From the NCBI RefSeq assembly GCF_002160255.1, contig NZ_NFKF01000007.1, positions 62,001 to 126,000 on the forward strand: a DNA stretch of 64,000 nucleotides, given 5' to 3'. This stretch comes from Olsenella sp. An188 (lineage in GTDB: Bacteria > Actinomycetota > Coriobacteriia > Coriobacteriales > Atopobiaceae). Below are positions 25,609 through 34,439 of the stretch, piece after piece (position 1 is the first letter of the stretch; the number at the start of each line of letters is the position of its first letter). Made by a program: the position numbers and the translations under genes. Under the pieces are notes generated by a model. That model was not told the origin of the DNA and searched no databases. It saw only the letters and a list, made by a program, of their open reading frames with translations.

Positions 25609-26252
25609 AGGCGGGGAGGACATGGACGACCGGCGACCTCAAGAGGGTCGCGGAGCTCGCGGGGACGATGCCCGAGCGGGAGCTGCGCAGGCTCCTGAAG
25701 CTGTCGAGCAACCAGCTCGCGTACGCGGTGCGCACGCTGCGTCGCATGGGCGTGAACGTCACGACCCGCTACTACGAGCCGCGACTTGAGACCTGCCCCG
25801 TGTGCGGGTGCAGGCGCGCCACCCTCGGCAAGGAGGGCGTCTGCGAGCCGTGCCGGCTCAAGAGGCAGCTCGCCGACATCGAGTGGCGCATCTCCGAGCT
25901 CATGAGGGGGCTCACCCCCGAGCAGCGCGCCGTCTACGAGCAGACGGAGGCCGAGCGGGAGTCGAGGGCCGACCCCATGCCCCAGCCGAGGCCGACGGAC
26001 GGCCTCAACAGCTACGAGCGCGCCAAGGCCTCCGAGGACTACGACGCCGCCATGGAGCAGTGGGCGACGACCTACCTCAGGCGCCGAGTCAAGGCGGCCC
26101 AGAAGCGCAAGGAGCGCATCCAGAAGAAGGTCAACGAGAACGACAGGAGGAGACATGTTCGACCGGAAGGGCAAGAAGAAGCAGCGGCTGACCATCAGCG
26201 TCAAGGCGCTGACGGTCAAGGACATCGAGAAGGCCATCGGGCGCGTCGATAG
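25605..26252 (+). CDS. HTH/zinc-ribbon phage protein
   Basis: 215 residues from GTG 25605. The N-terminal region resembles a helix-turn-helix (PERELRRLLKLSSNQLAYAVR). A zinc ribbon with CPVC and CEPC follows near residues 60-80, then a charged helical C-terminus. The last 98 bp overlap the next gene, so part of the tail may be fortuitous. Confidence 0.6.
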   Translation: MKAGRTWTTGDLKRVAELAGTMPERELRRLLKLSSNQLAYAVRTLRRMGVNVTTRYYEPRLETCPVCGCRRATLGKEGVCEPCRLKRQLADIEWRISELMRGLTPEQRAVYEQTEAERESRADPMPQPRPTDGLNSYERAKASEDYDAAMEQWATTYLRRRVKAAQKRKERIQKKVNENDRRRHVRPEGQEEAAADHQRQGADGQGHREGHRARR

Positions 26253-26484
26253 CGCGTTCCCCGACGAGGGCGCCAAGGACGCCCTGATCGCCGTGGCGCA
26301 CACGTGCGTGCAGGCCGGCGCGCGCATCATGGCGGACGAGATCATCCACGGGGAGCGCAGCGCCGAGGACTATGCGGTCATGCGCCGCGAGGTCGACGAC
26401 ATCGCCAAGCTGACCGTCATGATGCACGCGATCGACGCCAAGGGGGGCACGGTCGTAGACATCCTCAAGGAGGTGCTGGGCTAA
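26155..26484 (+). CDS. Phage protein of unknown function
   Basis: 109 residues with a basic N-terminus (MFDRKGKKKQR) and a helical body. AGGAGGAGAC precedes the start. It overlaps the next gene as TAATG. Confidence 0.65.
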   Translation: MFDRKGKKKQRLTISVKALTVKDIEKAIGRVDSAFPDEGAKDALIAVAHTCVQAGARIMADEIIHGERSAEDYAVMRREVDDIAKLTVMMHAIDAKGGTVVDILKEVLG

Positions 26485-27770
26485 TGCAGACCATGGAGCT
26501 GGTGAACATCGAGGACGTCTACCCCTACGAGGAGAACGACGTGCGCATGAACCCGCGCGACGTCGAGAGCAAGGAGTGCCGCGAGTACATCGCGCAGCTC
26601 GCCGAGCAGTTCAGGTACAACCGCCTCAACCCCGGGCAGCCGCGCGTCCGCCCCATCCTCTACAGGGACGGGGGCATCTACCAGATCATCGACGGTGAGT
26701 GCCGATACGAGGCCATGAAGCTCATCGGCACCAAGAAGTTCTACGCCGACGTGTACGACGACCTGGACGACGCCGAGACCGCGCGGCAGGAGGCCGCCAA
26801 GGCCATGGTGGAGACGGACGCCAAGCGCGCCCTCACCGCCGAGGAGATGAGCCGTGGCGTGCAGCAGATGCTCGCGCTCGATCTCCCCGACGAGGAGGTG
26901 GCCGCCGTCGCCCGCATCGACGCCGGCAAGGTGGGCCGCGCCCGTCGCGGGGCGAGGGTCGTGAGCGACGCGGCGTACGACATGACGCTCGACCGTCTCG
27001 CCGCCATCGCCGAGTTCGAGGGCGACGAGGAGGCCGTGGCCAAGCTGCGCGACTGCACGCAGAAGGAGTGGGCCCGCGTCTACGAGGGCCTGCGCGCCGA
27101 GCGAGAGCGCAGGCGGGCCATGGACGAGATGACGGAGGCCGCCAGGGCCGCAGGCGTGACCATCGCGGAGAGGACGCCGGAGGGCTACGTCGCCAAGCAG
27201 ACGTTCAGCGCCTACAACCGCGCCGCATTCGACAGGCACCTGGAGGCCGGGTGCGAGGGAGAGATCGCCGTCGTTAGCGACTACGGCCTCACCTTCCTCT
27301 CCCCCGCCGCAGCGGGCGCCGAGGTTGACGAGGGCAGGCAGCGCGAGGAGCAGGAACGCTCGGACTTCTACGCCGCCTTCGAGGACGCGCGCAGGGCCCG
27401 CGCCGCATGGATCGGCTCGCACATCGGCGACGTGACGTCCATGCGCAAGACCGCGCGCCTCCTGACCTGCAAGGCGCTCACGAGCCGAGAGGTGGGCGGC
27501 TTCGAGGAGGTGTCCGGCGCGAAGGTCGAGTCGGCGCCGTGCCCGCTCGCCGTCGCGCTGGGATACCAGTCGCTGCAGGGCGTCACCGCGTTCGGCGTGT
27601 GGAACGCGCACCGCCACGGCGACGGCAGCTACCTGTACGGCAGCGCGGCCCGAGACACGCTCGACCTGCTCGACGCCATGGCTGCCGACGGCTACGGGCT
27701 GCACGACGCGGAGGAGAAGACGGCGGCGGCGTGCCGCATCACCATCGAGGAGGAGAGCGATGAGCAGTAA
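26484..27770 (+). CDS. ParB-like nuclease-domain protein
   Basis: 428 residues. The N-terminal ParB/Srx-type domain has IIDGECRYEAMKLIG, matching the conserved (D)GERR-like motif, with upstream PGQPRVRPI. A helical middle and a C-terminal domain of unknown type follow. Phage ParB-like proteins bind or nick DNA in replication or gene control. The start has AAGGAGGTG nine bases upstream. Confidence 0.8.
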   Translation: MQTMELVNIEDVYPYEENDVRMNPRDVESKECREYIAQLAEQFRYNRLNPGQPRVRPILYRDGGIYQIIDGECRYEAMKLIGTKKFYADVYDDLDDAETARQEAAKAMVETDAKRALTAEEMSRGVQQMLALDLPDEEVAAVARIDAGKVGRARRGARVVSDAAYDMTLDRLAAIAEFEGDEEAVAKLRDCTQKEWARVYEGLRAERERRRAMDEMTEAARAAGVTIAERTPEGYVAKQTFSAYNRAAFDRHLEAGCEGEIAVVSDYGLTFLSPAAAGAEVDEGRQREEQERSDFYAAFEDARRARAAWIGSHIGDVTSMRKTARLLTCKALTSREVGGFEEVSGAKVESAPCPLAVALGYQSLQGVTAFGVWNAHRHGDGSYLYGSAARDTLDLLDAMAADGYGLHDAEEKTAAACRITIEEESDEQ

Positions 27771-28827
27771 GGCTGACAAGCCCATAGAGGTCGAGGCCGA
27801 GGTCATCGAGGGCAGGGGGCTGACCGTGAGCTTCACCCCCGCCGCCATCGACGCCAACTTCGACGCGCTCGACGCGCGCGTGGAGGAGCTGATCGAGGGG
27901 TACGCGGAGGCGCGCTACGACCTCACGAGCCCCGACGAGATCAAGCAGGCGAAGCGGGACCGCACGTACCTCAACGGCATCGCCAAGGAGATAGACGAGC
28001 GCCGCAAGGCGGTGAAGCGCGAGTACATGCGCCCGCTCGATGACTTCGAGGCCCGCGCCAACGCCATCACCGCGAAGGTCAAGAAGGCGAGCGCCAACAT
28101 CAAGGAGCAGCTGGACGAGGACGAGGAGCGCCGGAAGGACAGGGCCTACGCCATCCTCAAGGAGTACTACGAGGACCTTGCCGGCATGCTCGCACCCGTC
28201 GTCCCCTACGAGCGCATCCACGATGAGAAGTGGCTGAACAAGACATTCGGCGAGATGAAGGCGAAGGCCGCCATTGACGAGAAGGTGGCCAAGGTTGCCA
28301 CCGACTGGGAGACGCTGCAGGCGCAGCGGGAAGCCCTGCCCCGATATGAGGTCGCGGAGCGCGAGTTCTTCGCGTCGCTCGACCTGGGGGCGGCGCTCAA
28401 CGCAGCCCGCGAGGCGCAGGAGGCCGACGAGCGCATCGCCGGCATGCGCGCCGAGATGGCCGAGTACGGGCGCGACGAGACGCCGCCCGACACCGAGCCG
28501 GAGACGGCGCCCGAGCCCATGCCGGCGCCCGAGCCCGCCCCCTCGCCGGCGCCCGCGCCAGAGCCGATGCCTGCGCCAGATCCGGCGCCCGCCCCGCAGG
28601 CGGCGGCCCCGGTCGCCGTCCCCGGCGGCAGGTACGTGCCGTGCGTCATGGTCATCCAGGCGGCGAGCGTCGAGCAGATGCAGCAGATCGGCCGGTTCTG
28701 CGGGAGCCTGAGACCGCGCGTCACGGGCAAGTTCGTCACCGGCACGCTTGAGGAGGCGTACATGAAGGAGTGCGCCCAGGTGGTCGCGGCTGCGGCCGCG
28801 CGAGAGGGGGCGGTCGCCAATGGCTGA
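27760..28827 (+). CDS. DUF1351-like phage recombination-region protein
   Basis: 355 residues. A helical domain (about 20-235) with KAVKREYMRPLDDFE resembles DUF1351, usual next to phage annealing proteins. A Pro/Ala/Glu-rich linker with repeating PAPE/PMPAP units follows (about 245-285). A small C-terminal domain follows (about 290-345). It overlaps ERF downstream. Confidence 0.75.
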   Translation: MSSKADKPIEVEAEVIEGRGLTVSFTPAAIDANFDALDARVEELIEGYAEARYDLTSPDEIKQAKRDRTYLNGIAKEIDERRKAVKREYMRPLDDFEARANAITAKVKKASANIKEQLDEDEERRKDRAYAILKEYYEDLAGMLAPVVPYERIHDEKWLNKTFGEMKAKAAIDEKVAKVATDWETLQAQREALPRYEVAEREFFASLDLGAALNAAREAQEADERIAGMRAEMAEYGRDETPPDTEPETAPEPMPAPEPAPSPAPAPEPMPAPDPAPAPQAAAPVAVPGGRYVPCVMVIQAASVEQMQQIGRFCGSLRPRVTGKFVTGTLEEAYMKECAQVVAAAAAREGAVANG

Positions 28828-29392
28828 GGCCGAGGCCCCTCGCGGCATCCTGGGGGCCATCGCCCAGGTGCAGCGTTCGGTGATGGTGCCGAAGGACAAG
28901 TACAACGAGTTCGGCAGGTTCAACTACCGCAGCTTCGAGGACATCGTGGCGGCCCTCAAGAAGCCGTGCGAGGACGCCGGCATCGGCTTCTTCATGAGCG
29001 ACGAGATCGTGAACGTCGGCGACCGCTACTACGTCAAGGCGACCGTGAGCGTCTTCCTCACGGACGAGCCCGGCGCCGGCGAGACGTTCAGCGCATCCGC
29101 CTACGCCCGTGAGGCCGAGCACAAGAACGGGAGCGACGACGCCCAGGTGACCGGCATGGCGTCCAGCTACGCGCGCAAGTACGCCCTGTGCGGGATCTTC
29201 GCCATCGACGGGGAGAGCGACCCCGACCAGCTCGCGCCCGCCAAGGGGCGCGGGCAGGCCCCGCAGGGCCCGTTCCTCGCGCACTGCCGCAGCTGCGGGA
29301 CGCGCTACCAGTTCGAGACCCCCGAGCAGTACGAGGAGTTCGTCGCCAACCCAGGGTGCTGCCCCGCGCCCGCGTGGGAGATAGAGGGATAG
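28820..29392 (+). CDS. ERF-family single-strand annealing protein
   Basis: 190 residues. The ERF signature is FNYRSFEDIVAALKKP and GMASSYARKYALCGIFAIDG. A C-terminal zinc-ribbon-like region with CRSC and GCCP follows. It acts with the SSB encoded 354 bp downstream in phage DNA annealing. Confidence 0.88.
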   Translation: MAEAEAPRGILGAIAQVQRSVMVPKDKYNEFGRFNYRSFEDIVAALKKPCEDAGIGFFMSDEIVNVGDRYYVKATVSVFLTDEPGAGETFSASAYAREAEHKNGSDDAQVTGMASSYARKYALCGIFAIDGESDPDQLAPAKGRGQAPQGPFLAHCRSCGTRYQFETPEQYEEFVANPGCCPAPAWEIEG

Positions 29393-29395
29393 GCC

Positions 29396-29749
29396 ATGCA
29401 GGACCTGTACGGGCAGCTCGACGAGCTCACCGACCTGCTCATGGCCGAGCTTGAGGTATGCCGGACGTCCGGCTGCCAGTACGCGGAGAACGAGGCGGAG
29501 TACCGCAAGGCCCTCCGCCTCGCCATCCTCGAAGAGCGGCAGAAGGGGACCCCCGCGACCATCACGAGCGACCTGTGCAGGGGGCGCGAGGACATCGCCG
29601 AGCTCAAGCGCCTGCGCGACTGCTCGGAGGCCATCTACAAGGCAAGCCAGGAGGCAATCAACGTCTACAAGCTGCGCATCCGCATGGTGGACGCGCAGAT
29701 CACCCGCGTGTGGAACAGCGGGAACGTCACACAAGGAGGATACCTGTGA
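29396..29749 (+). CDS. Helical phage protein of unknown function
   Basis: 117 residues, almost wholly helical and charged. It lies between ERF and SSB and ends in a GTGA overlap. No domain recognised. Confidence 0.7.
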   Translation: MQDLYGQLDELTDLLMAELEVCRTSGCQYAENEAEYRKALRLAILEERQKGTPATITSDLCRGREDIAELKRLRDCSEAIYKASQEAINVYKLRIRMVDAQITRVWNSGNVTQGGYL

Positions 29750-30303
29750 GGGACTTCACCATCGACGGGTACGTGACCAAGAACATCGAGACGCGCTCCA
29801 CGCAGAGCGGGCAGCTCGTCACGCGATTCACCGTCAACAGCCCGAACTACAACCGCGAGACCCGGCAGAGCACGCCCCAGTTCTTCGACTGCGAGTACTG
29901 GCACAACGGCCAGCAGGACGACAAGGCCCTAAACATCGTGGAGGGCGCCCTGCTGCTCCTGTGGGGCAGCCTCGCGTACGACAGCTGGCAGGACAAGCAG
30001 ACCGGCCAGAACCGCTCCAAGGCGTACCTCAAGGTGCGCGAGATCGGCGTAATCAGGCCGCCGCAACCCAGGCAGGCACCGCAGCCGCAGGGGTACCAGC
30101 AGCCCGCGTACGCCCCGCAGCAGTACCAGCAGGGCTACAGGCAGTCGGCCCCGCAGCAGGCCGCGCCGGCGCCGCGCTACGGCTCGCAGCAGGTCGCCCA
30201 GGCGCCCGCCCCGGCCCCGCAGCAGTACCAGCAGCAGGCGGCGCCCCAAGCCGCACAGCAACCGCCCGTCATCGACGTGTACGACGAGGACATCCCGTTC
30301 TAG
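29746..30303 (+). CDS. ssb: Phage single-stranded DNA-binding protein
   Basis: 185 residues. The OB-fold domain spans about 1-105 (GYVTKNIETRSTQSGQLVTRF), followed by a Gln/Ala/Pro-rich disordered linker and the acidic tip DEDIPF. That tip is the partner-binding tail of bacterial SSBs. GTG 29746 has AAGGAGG upstream. Confidence 0.9.
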   Translation: MRDFTIDGYVTKNIETRSTQSGQLVTRFTVNSPNYNRETRQSTPQFFDCEYWHNGQQDDKALNIVEGALLLLWGSLAYDSWQDKQTGQNRSKAYLKVREIGVIRPPQPRQAPQPQGYQQPAYAPQQYQQGYRQSAPQQAAPAPRYGSQQVAQAPAPAPQQYQQQAAPQAAQQPPVIDVYDEDIPF

Positions 30304-30313
30304 GAGGCGCGCG

Positions 30314-30448
30314 GTGAAGAGGTTCCAGAAGGCTGTGGCGGCGGTCATCGTCGCGTCGCTGACCCTGCTCGTGCTCCTCACGGTCGCGCTGCTGTGCTCG
30401 ATGCTCCTGTCGGGCATCGTGGGCACGCTGCGCGGGATAGCGTGGTGA
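30314..30448 (+). CDS. 44-residue membrane peptide
   Basis: From GTG 30314 with AGGAGG upstream, this short ORF encodes a basic N-terminus and one long hydrophobic helix (about 8-37, rich in L and V). Its stop overlaps the next start as TGATG. Confidence 0.6.
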   Translation: MKRFQKAVAAVIVASLTLLVLLTVALLCSMLLSGIVGTLRGIAW

Positions 30449-31149
30449 TGGCCGTGCAGGTCCTAGACTCGCTCATCGACGGCCCCCTGCAGCTGGGCAA
30501 CAGGCGCGAGGGCGACGAGCTCATCGGCATGATCGTGCGATACCTCCGCACGGGAGAGGAGCCGTCGCCCCGCACCGACGCCCAGAGGATGGCGCTCGCC
30601 ATGGTACGACCGGTGCTCGACAAGAGCCGCAAGCGCATCGTGGCCGGGAGCGAGGGCGGAAGCAGGTCGGCAAGCAAACCGTCAAGCAAACAGGAAAGCA
30701 AACGGCAAAGCAAACAGGAAAGCAAATTGTCAAGCGAACCGAGAAGCGAAGAGCAGAGCACATCCGCAAGCAAAAAGGCAAGCGATATATGTTCCTCTTC
30801 CTCTCTCCCTCTTCCCGACTCCCCTTCCGAGGAGGAGGGGTGCGGGGAGGAGGGCGGCGGGATCCCCTACGCGGAGATCGTGGCCGCGCTCAACGGGGCG
30901 GCCGGCACGTCGTACCGCCCGACATCGAAGAAGACCCGGCAGCTCATCCGCGCCAGGTGGGCCGAGGGCTACCGCCTCCCCGACTTCGAGGCCGTCATCG
31001 ACACCATGGCGAGGGCGTGGCTCAGCGACCCGAAGATGAGCGCGTACCTGCGCCCCGAGACGCTTTTCGGCACCAAGTTCGAGAGCTACCTGAACAGGCC
31101 GAGGCCGAGGAAGGAGGCGCGCCATGGAGACCCGTTCGCAGCCTACTAG
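30448..31149 (+). CDS. Phage replication initiator/organizer with embedded iteron-like repeats
   Basis: 233 residues. The N-terminal part (about 1-65) resembles small phage DnaD-like/DUF6291 domains. A Ser/Lys/Gln-rich low-complexity linker (about 68-115) is encoded by ten 12-bp repeats. The C-terminal domain (about 140-222, IPYAEIVAALNGAAGTSYRP to FGTKFESYLN) is the conserved phage C-terminal domain TIGR02220. With the DnaC-like loader next to it, it should open the phage origin, as lambda O does. Confidence 0.8.
   Translation: MAVQVLDSLIDGPLQLGNRREGDELIGMIVRYLRTGEEPSPRTDAQRMALAMVRPVLDKSRKRIVAGSEGGSRSASKPSSKQESKRQSKQESKLSSEPRSEEQSTSASKKASDICSSSSLPLPDSPSEEEGCGEEGGGIPYAEIVAALNGAAGTSYRPTSKKTRQLIRARWAEGYRLPDFEAVIDTMARAWLSDPKMSAYLRPETLFGTKFESYLNRPRPRKEARHGDPFAAY
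30672..30791 (+). repeat. Ten 12-bp iteron-like repeats (putative phage replication origin)
   Basis: Units of the type AAGCAAAC followed by four variable bases start at 30672, 30684, 30696, 30708, 30720, 30732, 30744, 30756 (degenerate), 30768 and 30780. The period is exactly 12. An AT-containing stretch (GCGATATATG) and a polypyrimidine tract follow. The local composition is A-rich in an otherwise GC-rich phage. Confidence 0.65.
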
Positions 31150-31870
31150 GCGATGCCCGCACTGCGGGTGCGAGCTCAAGCCGATCGTCCTCCCAGCCCT
31201 CTTCGGGGCGAAAGGGCCGCGCGTGGTCGGCTACGAGCCGTGCGGGTGCCCGGGGGCGGAGCGCGAGCGTCAGGAGGCCGACCGCGAGGAGGCCGAGCGC
31301 GGGGCGCGCGAGGACGCCGAGAGGCGCCGAAGGGCCTACGAGCGAGCCGGAATCAAGCCGAGGTTCGCGGGCGCGGAATCGCCCATGGCGGCGGGCGTCA
31401 TGGAGGGCGTCCGCAGGGGTCGCGGGGCCTACATCTTCGGCCCCGTCGGCACAGGCAAGTCGCACCTCGCATCGGCAGTCGCCCGCATGGCGGTGGACGA
31501 GGGCATGAGGGTGCGCGTCACGGACATGCCGGGCATCATCGCCCGCCTCAAGGGCACGTTCGGCACGCAGGCGAGCGAGGAGGACGTGCTGGCCGGCCTG
31601 TCGAGGTGCGGACTCCTCGTGATAGACGACCTGGGCAAGGAGCCGCCGACGGACTGGACGCTCACGCAGGTGTTCCGCGTCATCAACGACAGGTACGAGA
31701 CCATGAGGCCGGTGGTCGTCACGTCGCAGTACGACCTCAAGGCGCTGGGCGGGAGGCTGTCGCGCAACGGAGACGTCGACACCGCCCTCGCCATCGTTAG
31801 CCGCCTCTCCGAGATGTGCGCCAAGCACGAGATGAGGGGCGCGGACAGGAGGCTCCATGTCCAGGGTTGA
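31124..31870 (+). CDS. DnaC/IstB-like helicase loader
   Basis: 248 residues. It starts with a Cys cluster (CPHCGC, PCGCPG) that may be a zinc site. Then come Walker A GPVGTGKS and Walker B LLVIDDLG, as in DnaC-type AAA+ loaders. It would load the host replicative helicase at the phage origin. It overlaps both neighbours. Confidence 0.88.
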   Translation: METRSQPTRRCPHCGCELKPIVLPALFGAKGPRVVGYEPCGCPGAERERQEADREEAERGAREDAERRRRAYERAGIKPRFAGAESPMAAGVMEGVRRGRGAYIFGPVGTGKSHLASAVARMAVDEGMRVRVTDMPGIIARLKGTFGTQASEEDVLAGLSRCGLLVIDDLGKEPPTDWTLTQVFRVINDRYETMRPVVVTSQYDLKALGGRLSRNGDVDTALAIVSRLSEMCAKHEMRGADRRLHVQG

Positions 31871-32276
31871 TACGCTGCCCGAGATCCTGCGGCCGCTCAT
31901 GGACGGCACGAGCGTCGAGACGCCACGGTGCGCCGTGTGTGGCAGGCCGTGGCCCCTCAACCGCCACCACATCGTGAGGAGGGGCGCCGGCAGGCTCTAC
32001 CGCAACGGTGTCGAGGTGCCGAAGCCGACGATCGTCCTGTGCGGCATCGGCAACAACCTCTCCGACGCGGACGGACGCCCCTTCTGTCACGGTCTCGCGC
32101 ACGCCAACCGGCTGCACTTCCGCTGGGTGCGCCCTCGCGAGGAGTTCAACAGGCCGAGGCCGCAGGGGTCCGGCCACTGGGAGTACATCGTCCTGCCGGA
32201 GCCGACGAGCTACGCGAGGGCGCTCGAGACGGACGGCTGGAGGCCGCTGAGGAGGTGGCGCGAGTGCTGTGCGTGA
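31857..32276 (+). CDS. HNH-like endonuclease
   Basis: 139 residues. CAVCGRPWPLNRHHIVRR gives the zinc Cys pair and the HH pair of an HNH fold, and CGIGNN plus CHGLAHANRLHF give the later Asn/His and Cys ligands. It is placed in the replication block rather than next to terminase, so it may be a DNA-repair or homing-type nuclease. Confidence 0.75.
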   Translation: MSRVDTLPEILRPLMDGTSVETPRCAVCGRPWPLNRHHIVRRGAGRLYRNGVEVPKPTIVLCGIGNNLSDADGRPFCHGLAHANRLHFRWVRPREEFNRPRPQGSGHWEYIVLPEPTSYARALETDGWRPLRRWRECCA

Positions 32277-32434
32277 CCGTCGAGGAGTTCGAGCGCGAGG
32301 AGCGCAGGCAGAGGAGCCGGCGGGCCAAGGAGCTCGCCGACGAGGGGCTCGCGGCGTGGCAGATAGCCGAGAGGCTGGGCATGACGGTCCAGGCGGCGAG
32401 GAAGGTCGTCGAGAGGAGGCGGCGATGCCGATGA
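32264..32434 (+). CDS. Small HTH protein
   Basis: 56 residues from GTG 32264, with AGGAGGTGG upstream. The helix-turn-helix is AAWQIAERLGMTVQAARKVV. It is probably a phage transcription factor. Confidence 0.65.
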   Translation: MLCVTVEEFEREERRQRSRRAKELADEGLAAWQIAERLGMTVQAARKVVERRRRCR

Positions 32435-32670
32435 GCGACTACGAGCCCGCGAGCGGCTGGAACCTCCCGCCGGGGTGCTTCGAGTGGGACCCGGCGGCCC
32501 CGTGGAACGCCCCGGACCCGTGGGAGGGCAGATCGTGCGGCGAGTGCCGCAACTGCAGCGAGTGCAAGCTGCTCGACGGGACGAAGGTCAAGGTCTGCAC
32601 CTGCGACGAGTGCGACCTTGAGGAGATAGATCCGGACGCCCCCGCATGCGAGGGCTTCGAGGACCACTAG
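32425..32670 (+). CDS. Cys-rich small protein
   Basis: 81 residues, acidic, with seven cysteines in CGECRNCSEC and CTCDEC clusters, likely a zinc-binding phage protein of unknown role. GAGAGGAGG precedes ATG 32425. Confidence 0.65.
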   Translation: MPMSDYEPASGWNLPPGCFEWDPAAPWNAPDPWEGRSCGECRNCSECKLLDGTKVKVCTCDECDLEEIDPDAPACEGFEDH

Positions 32671-32678
32671 GAGGAAGC

Positions 32679-32855
32679 ATGACCGAGCAGGACAAGGCAC
32701 GCGAGGCGCGCATCAGGCTCGACGCGGCGCGCAGGCACATCACCGAGGCCATCGAGGCCATTAGCGGCCCCGCGCCGGACTGGGTGCGCTGCGGAGCGTG
32801 CATCGACATGGCGGGCGACGTGATGCCGTTCGTCAAGGAGGCGGACGAGAGATGA
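32679..32855 (+). CDS. Small phage protein
   Basis: 58 residues, helical, with one C-x2-C pair (CGAC). It starts MTEQDKARE after an AGGAGGAAGC ribosome-binding site. Unknown function. Confidence 0.6.
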   Translation: MTEQDKAREARIRLDAARRHITEAIEAISGPAPDWVRCGACIDMAGDVMPFVKEADER

Positions 32856-33085
32856 GCGTCATCTGCTCAAGATGCGGGCGCGACATCGACGCCATCGGCC
32901 AAGACAACGTGAGCTACACGCGGGAGCCCGTGTGCGAGGACTGCGCCGACAGGTGCGGAGACTGCGTACATTACGTAGGCGGCGGTGACTGGGGCTTGTG
33001 CTGCAAGCTCGACTACGGTCTCCACTACGAGGACAGCATCGCGTGCGGAAGGTTCGCCGACAGGTTAGAGGTCGATGCCTCGTGA
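32852..33085 (+). CDS. Zinc-ribbon small protein
   Basis: 77 residues with CSRCGRD, CEDCADRCGDC and a later CC pair, suggesting one or two zinc sites. Its start overlaps the upstream stop (ATGA). Confidence 0.65.
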   Translation: MSVICSRCGRDIDAIGQDNVSYTREPVCEDCADRCGDCVHYVGGGDWGLCCKLDYGLHYEDSIACGRFADRLEVDAS

Positions 33086-33276
33086 GCCATGGCAGGCACC
33101 ATCACAGGCGGCACACCGCGCGCAAGCATCGCATGTGCTCCGACAAGACGAGGTTCGCGAGCGAGATCGCGGCCATGAGGTCGGGCGCGAAGTTCGGCAT
33201 GGACTGGTACCGATGCCCGTACTGCGGCGGATACCACCTCACGAGCAAGAACAGCATGAAAGGCACTGGAAGATGA
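33082..33276 (+). CDS. Small basic zinc-finger-like protein
   Basis: 64 residues from GTG 33082 (GTGA overlap). It has a His/Arg-rich N-terminus, then a CPYCGGYH motif. Probably nucleic-acid binding. Confidence 0.6.
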   Translation: MSHGRHHHRRHTARKHRMCSDKTRFASEIAAMRSGAKFGMDWYRCPYCGGYHLTSKNSMKGTGR

Positions 33277-33287
33277 AGGAAGAAGAG

Positions 33288-33428
33288 ATGAAGCGCAACC
33301 GCTACCAGCTCGCGAAGCACGTGTGGCGCATGCGGGTGAAGAGCGGATGCACGTTCGAGGAGATCGCCCGCGCGGCCCAATGCACCGTCAGGGAGGCGCA
33401 CGAGCTGTTCAAGGAGGCCATGAGATGA
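33288..33428 (+). CDS. 46-residue HTH-like protein
   Basis: It has a Lys/Arg-rich start and an HTH-like FEEIARAAQCTVREAHELF segment. ATG 33288 has GAAGGAAGA upstream; an ATG at 33273 would add five residues. Confidence 0.55.
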   Translation: MKRNRYQLAKHVWRMRVKSGCTFEEIARAAQCTVREAHELFKEAMR

Positions 33429-33631
33429 TTGTGACGAAGTGCGGCAACTGCCGCTATTACGCGAAGAGGCCCACAGAGATCATGGACAGGGCCATTCGAC
33501 CGGGCGTATGCCTGAGAACCGCCAGAGCGGTCAGCCCGGAATGGGAGGCTCCCATCTCTCCATGCAACTCGACCTGCAACATCTCTCATCCAAGAAAGCC
33601 GACCCATTTCATTCCGAAGGAGCAGTCATGA
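33425..33631 (+). CDS. Cys-containing small protein
   Basis: 68 residues with CGNCRYY at the start and C-x3-C-x3-C later. That pattern is common in phage proteins annotated only as hypothetical. ATGA overlaps on both sides. Confidence 0.6.
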   Translation: MIVTKCGNCRYYAKRPTEIMDRAIRPGVCLRTARAVSPEWEAPISPCNSTCNISHPRKPTHFIPKEQS

Positions 33632-34125
33632 GGCTGTACGTCATCGGCCCCGTGTCGGGGCATGAGGGGGACAACCGCGAGGCGTTCGAGGAGGCGAGAA
33701 AAAGACTGAGAGCAGCTGGGTACGAAGCGGAGATCCCCCACGACTGGATAAAGCCGGGTGCGCCCTGGCAGGAGGCCATGCGCGCGAGCATCGCCCAGAT
33801 GCTGTCCATGGATAACAGGCGCTTGCCGGTTTACGACGGCGTTGCGGAGCTTCCCGGCGTCTTCGGCTCGAAGGGCGCGCGCTGCGAGCGCGGCATCTGC
33901 GAGCAGCTGGGCATCCCCCACAAGACCGTCGATGAGTGGTGCGCCGAGAAGCCCGCGCGGCGGTCGCGCACGTGCGGGTCGTGCGCCCACTTCGCGAAGA
34001 GGCACGGGAGGTACCGCGACAATGACGGCGTTTGCCTCATGGCGGGCGTCACCGTGAGCAGCAAGAGGCCCGTCGATGGGGTCAACCCGTGCGGGAACGG
34101 CAGGAAGTTCGAGGTGGCGCCATGA
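33628..34125 (+). CDS. DUF4406-like (nucleoside deoxyribosyltransferase-like) protein
   Basis: 165 residues. MRLYVIGPVSGHEGDNREAF is the start of the DUF4406 family, related to nucleoside 2-deoxyribosyltransferases. A C-terminal Cys module (CGSCAHF ... CLMAG) resembles the neighbouring small proteins and may have been shuffled in. Role inferred: nucleotide salvage or sensing. Confidence 0.75.
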   Translation: MRLYVIGPVSGHEGDNREAFEEARKRLRAAGYEAEIPHDWIKPGAPWQEAMRASIAQMLSMDNRRLPVYDGVAELPGVFGSKGARCERGICEQLGIPHKTVDEWCAEKPARRSRTCGSCAHFAKRHGRYRDNDGVCLMAGVTVSSKRPVDGVNPCGNGRKFEVAP

Positions 34126-34313
34126 GCAGGGGGCCGCTGAGCAAGGAGGACTGGAAGATGGGCTACAGCGAGGCGAGCCCGCCGACGGGTTGCTCCGCCG
34201 GGTGCCTGCTGCTCGCGGTCTTGTGCGTCGCTTTCGACGCCGTCGTGGTCTGGGCGGTGTGGCAGCTGGCCCGCGGCCTGGCGTGGATCGTTTCGCTCAT
34301 CGCGTACGCCTAG
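34122..34313 (+). CDS. Small membrane protein
   Basis: 63 residues with one membrane helix (about 28-57). ATGA overlap with the previous gene. The 126 bp that follow (34314-34439) contain no recognised gene. Confidence 0.6.
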   Translation: MSRGPLSKEDWKMGYSEASPPTGCSAGCLLLAVLCVAFDAVVVWAVWQLARGLAWIVSLIAYA

Positions 34314-34439
34314 CGACACCTTCGGGAACATGGCCGTGCGGTCATCCTCCGCCGCACGGGGCACAGGGAGCCGTCCTCCGGGGCGGCTCCCGGCATGCTG
34401 CGGGGCGACGGCCGCGAGAAGCGGGAAGCTGGAGGGCAC

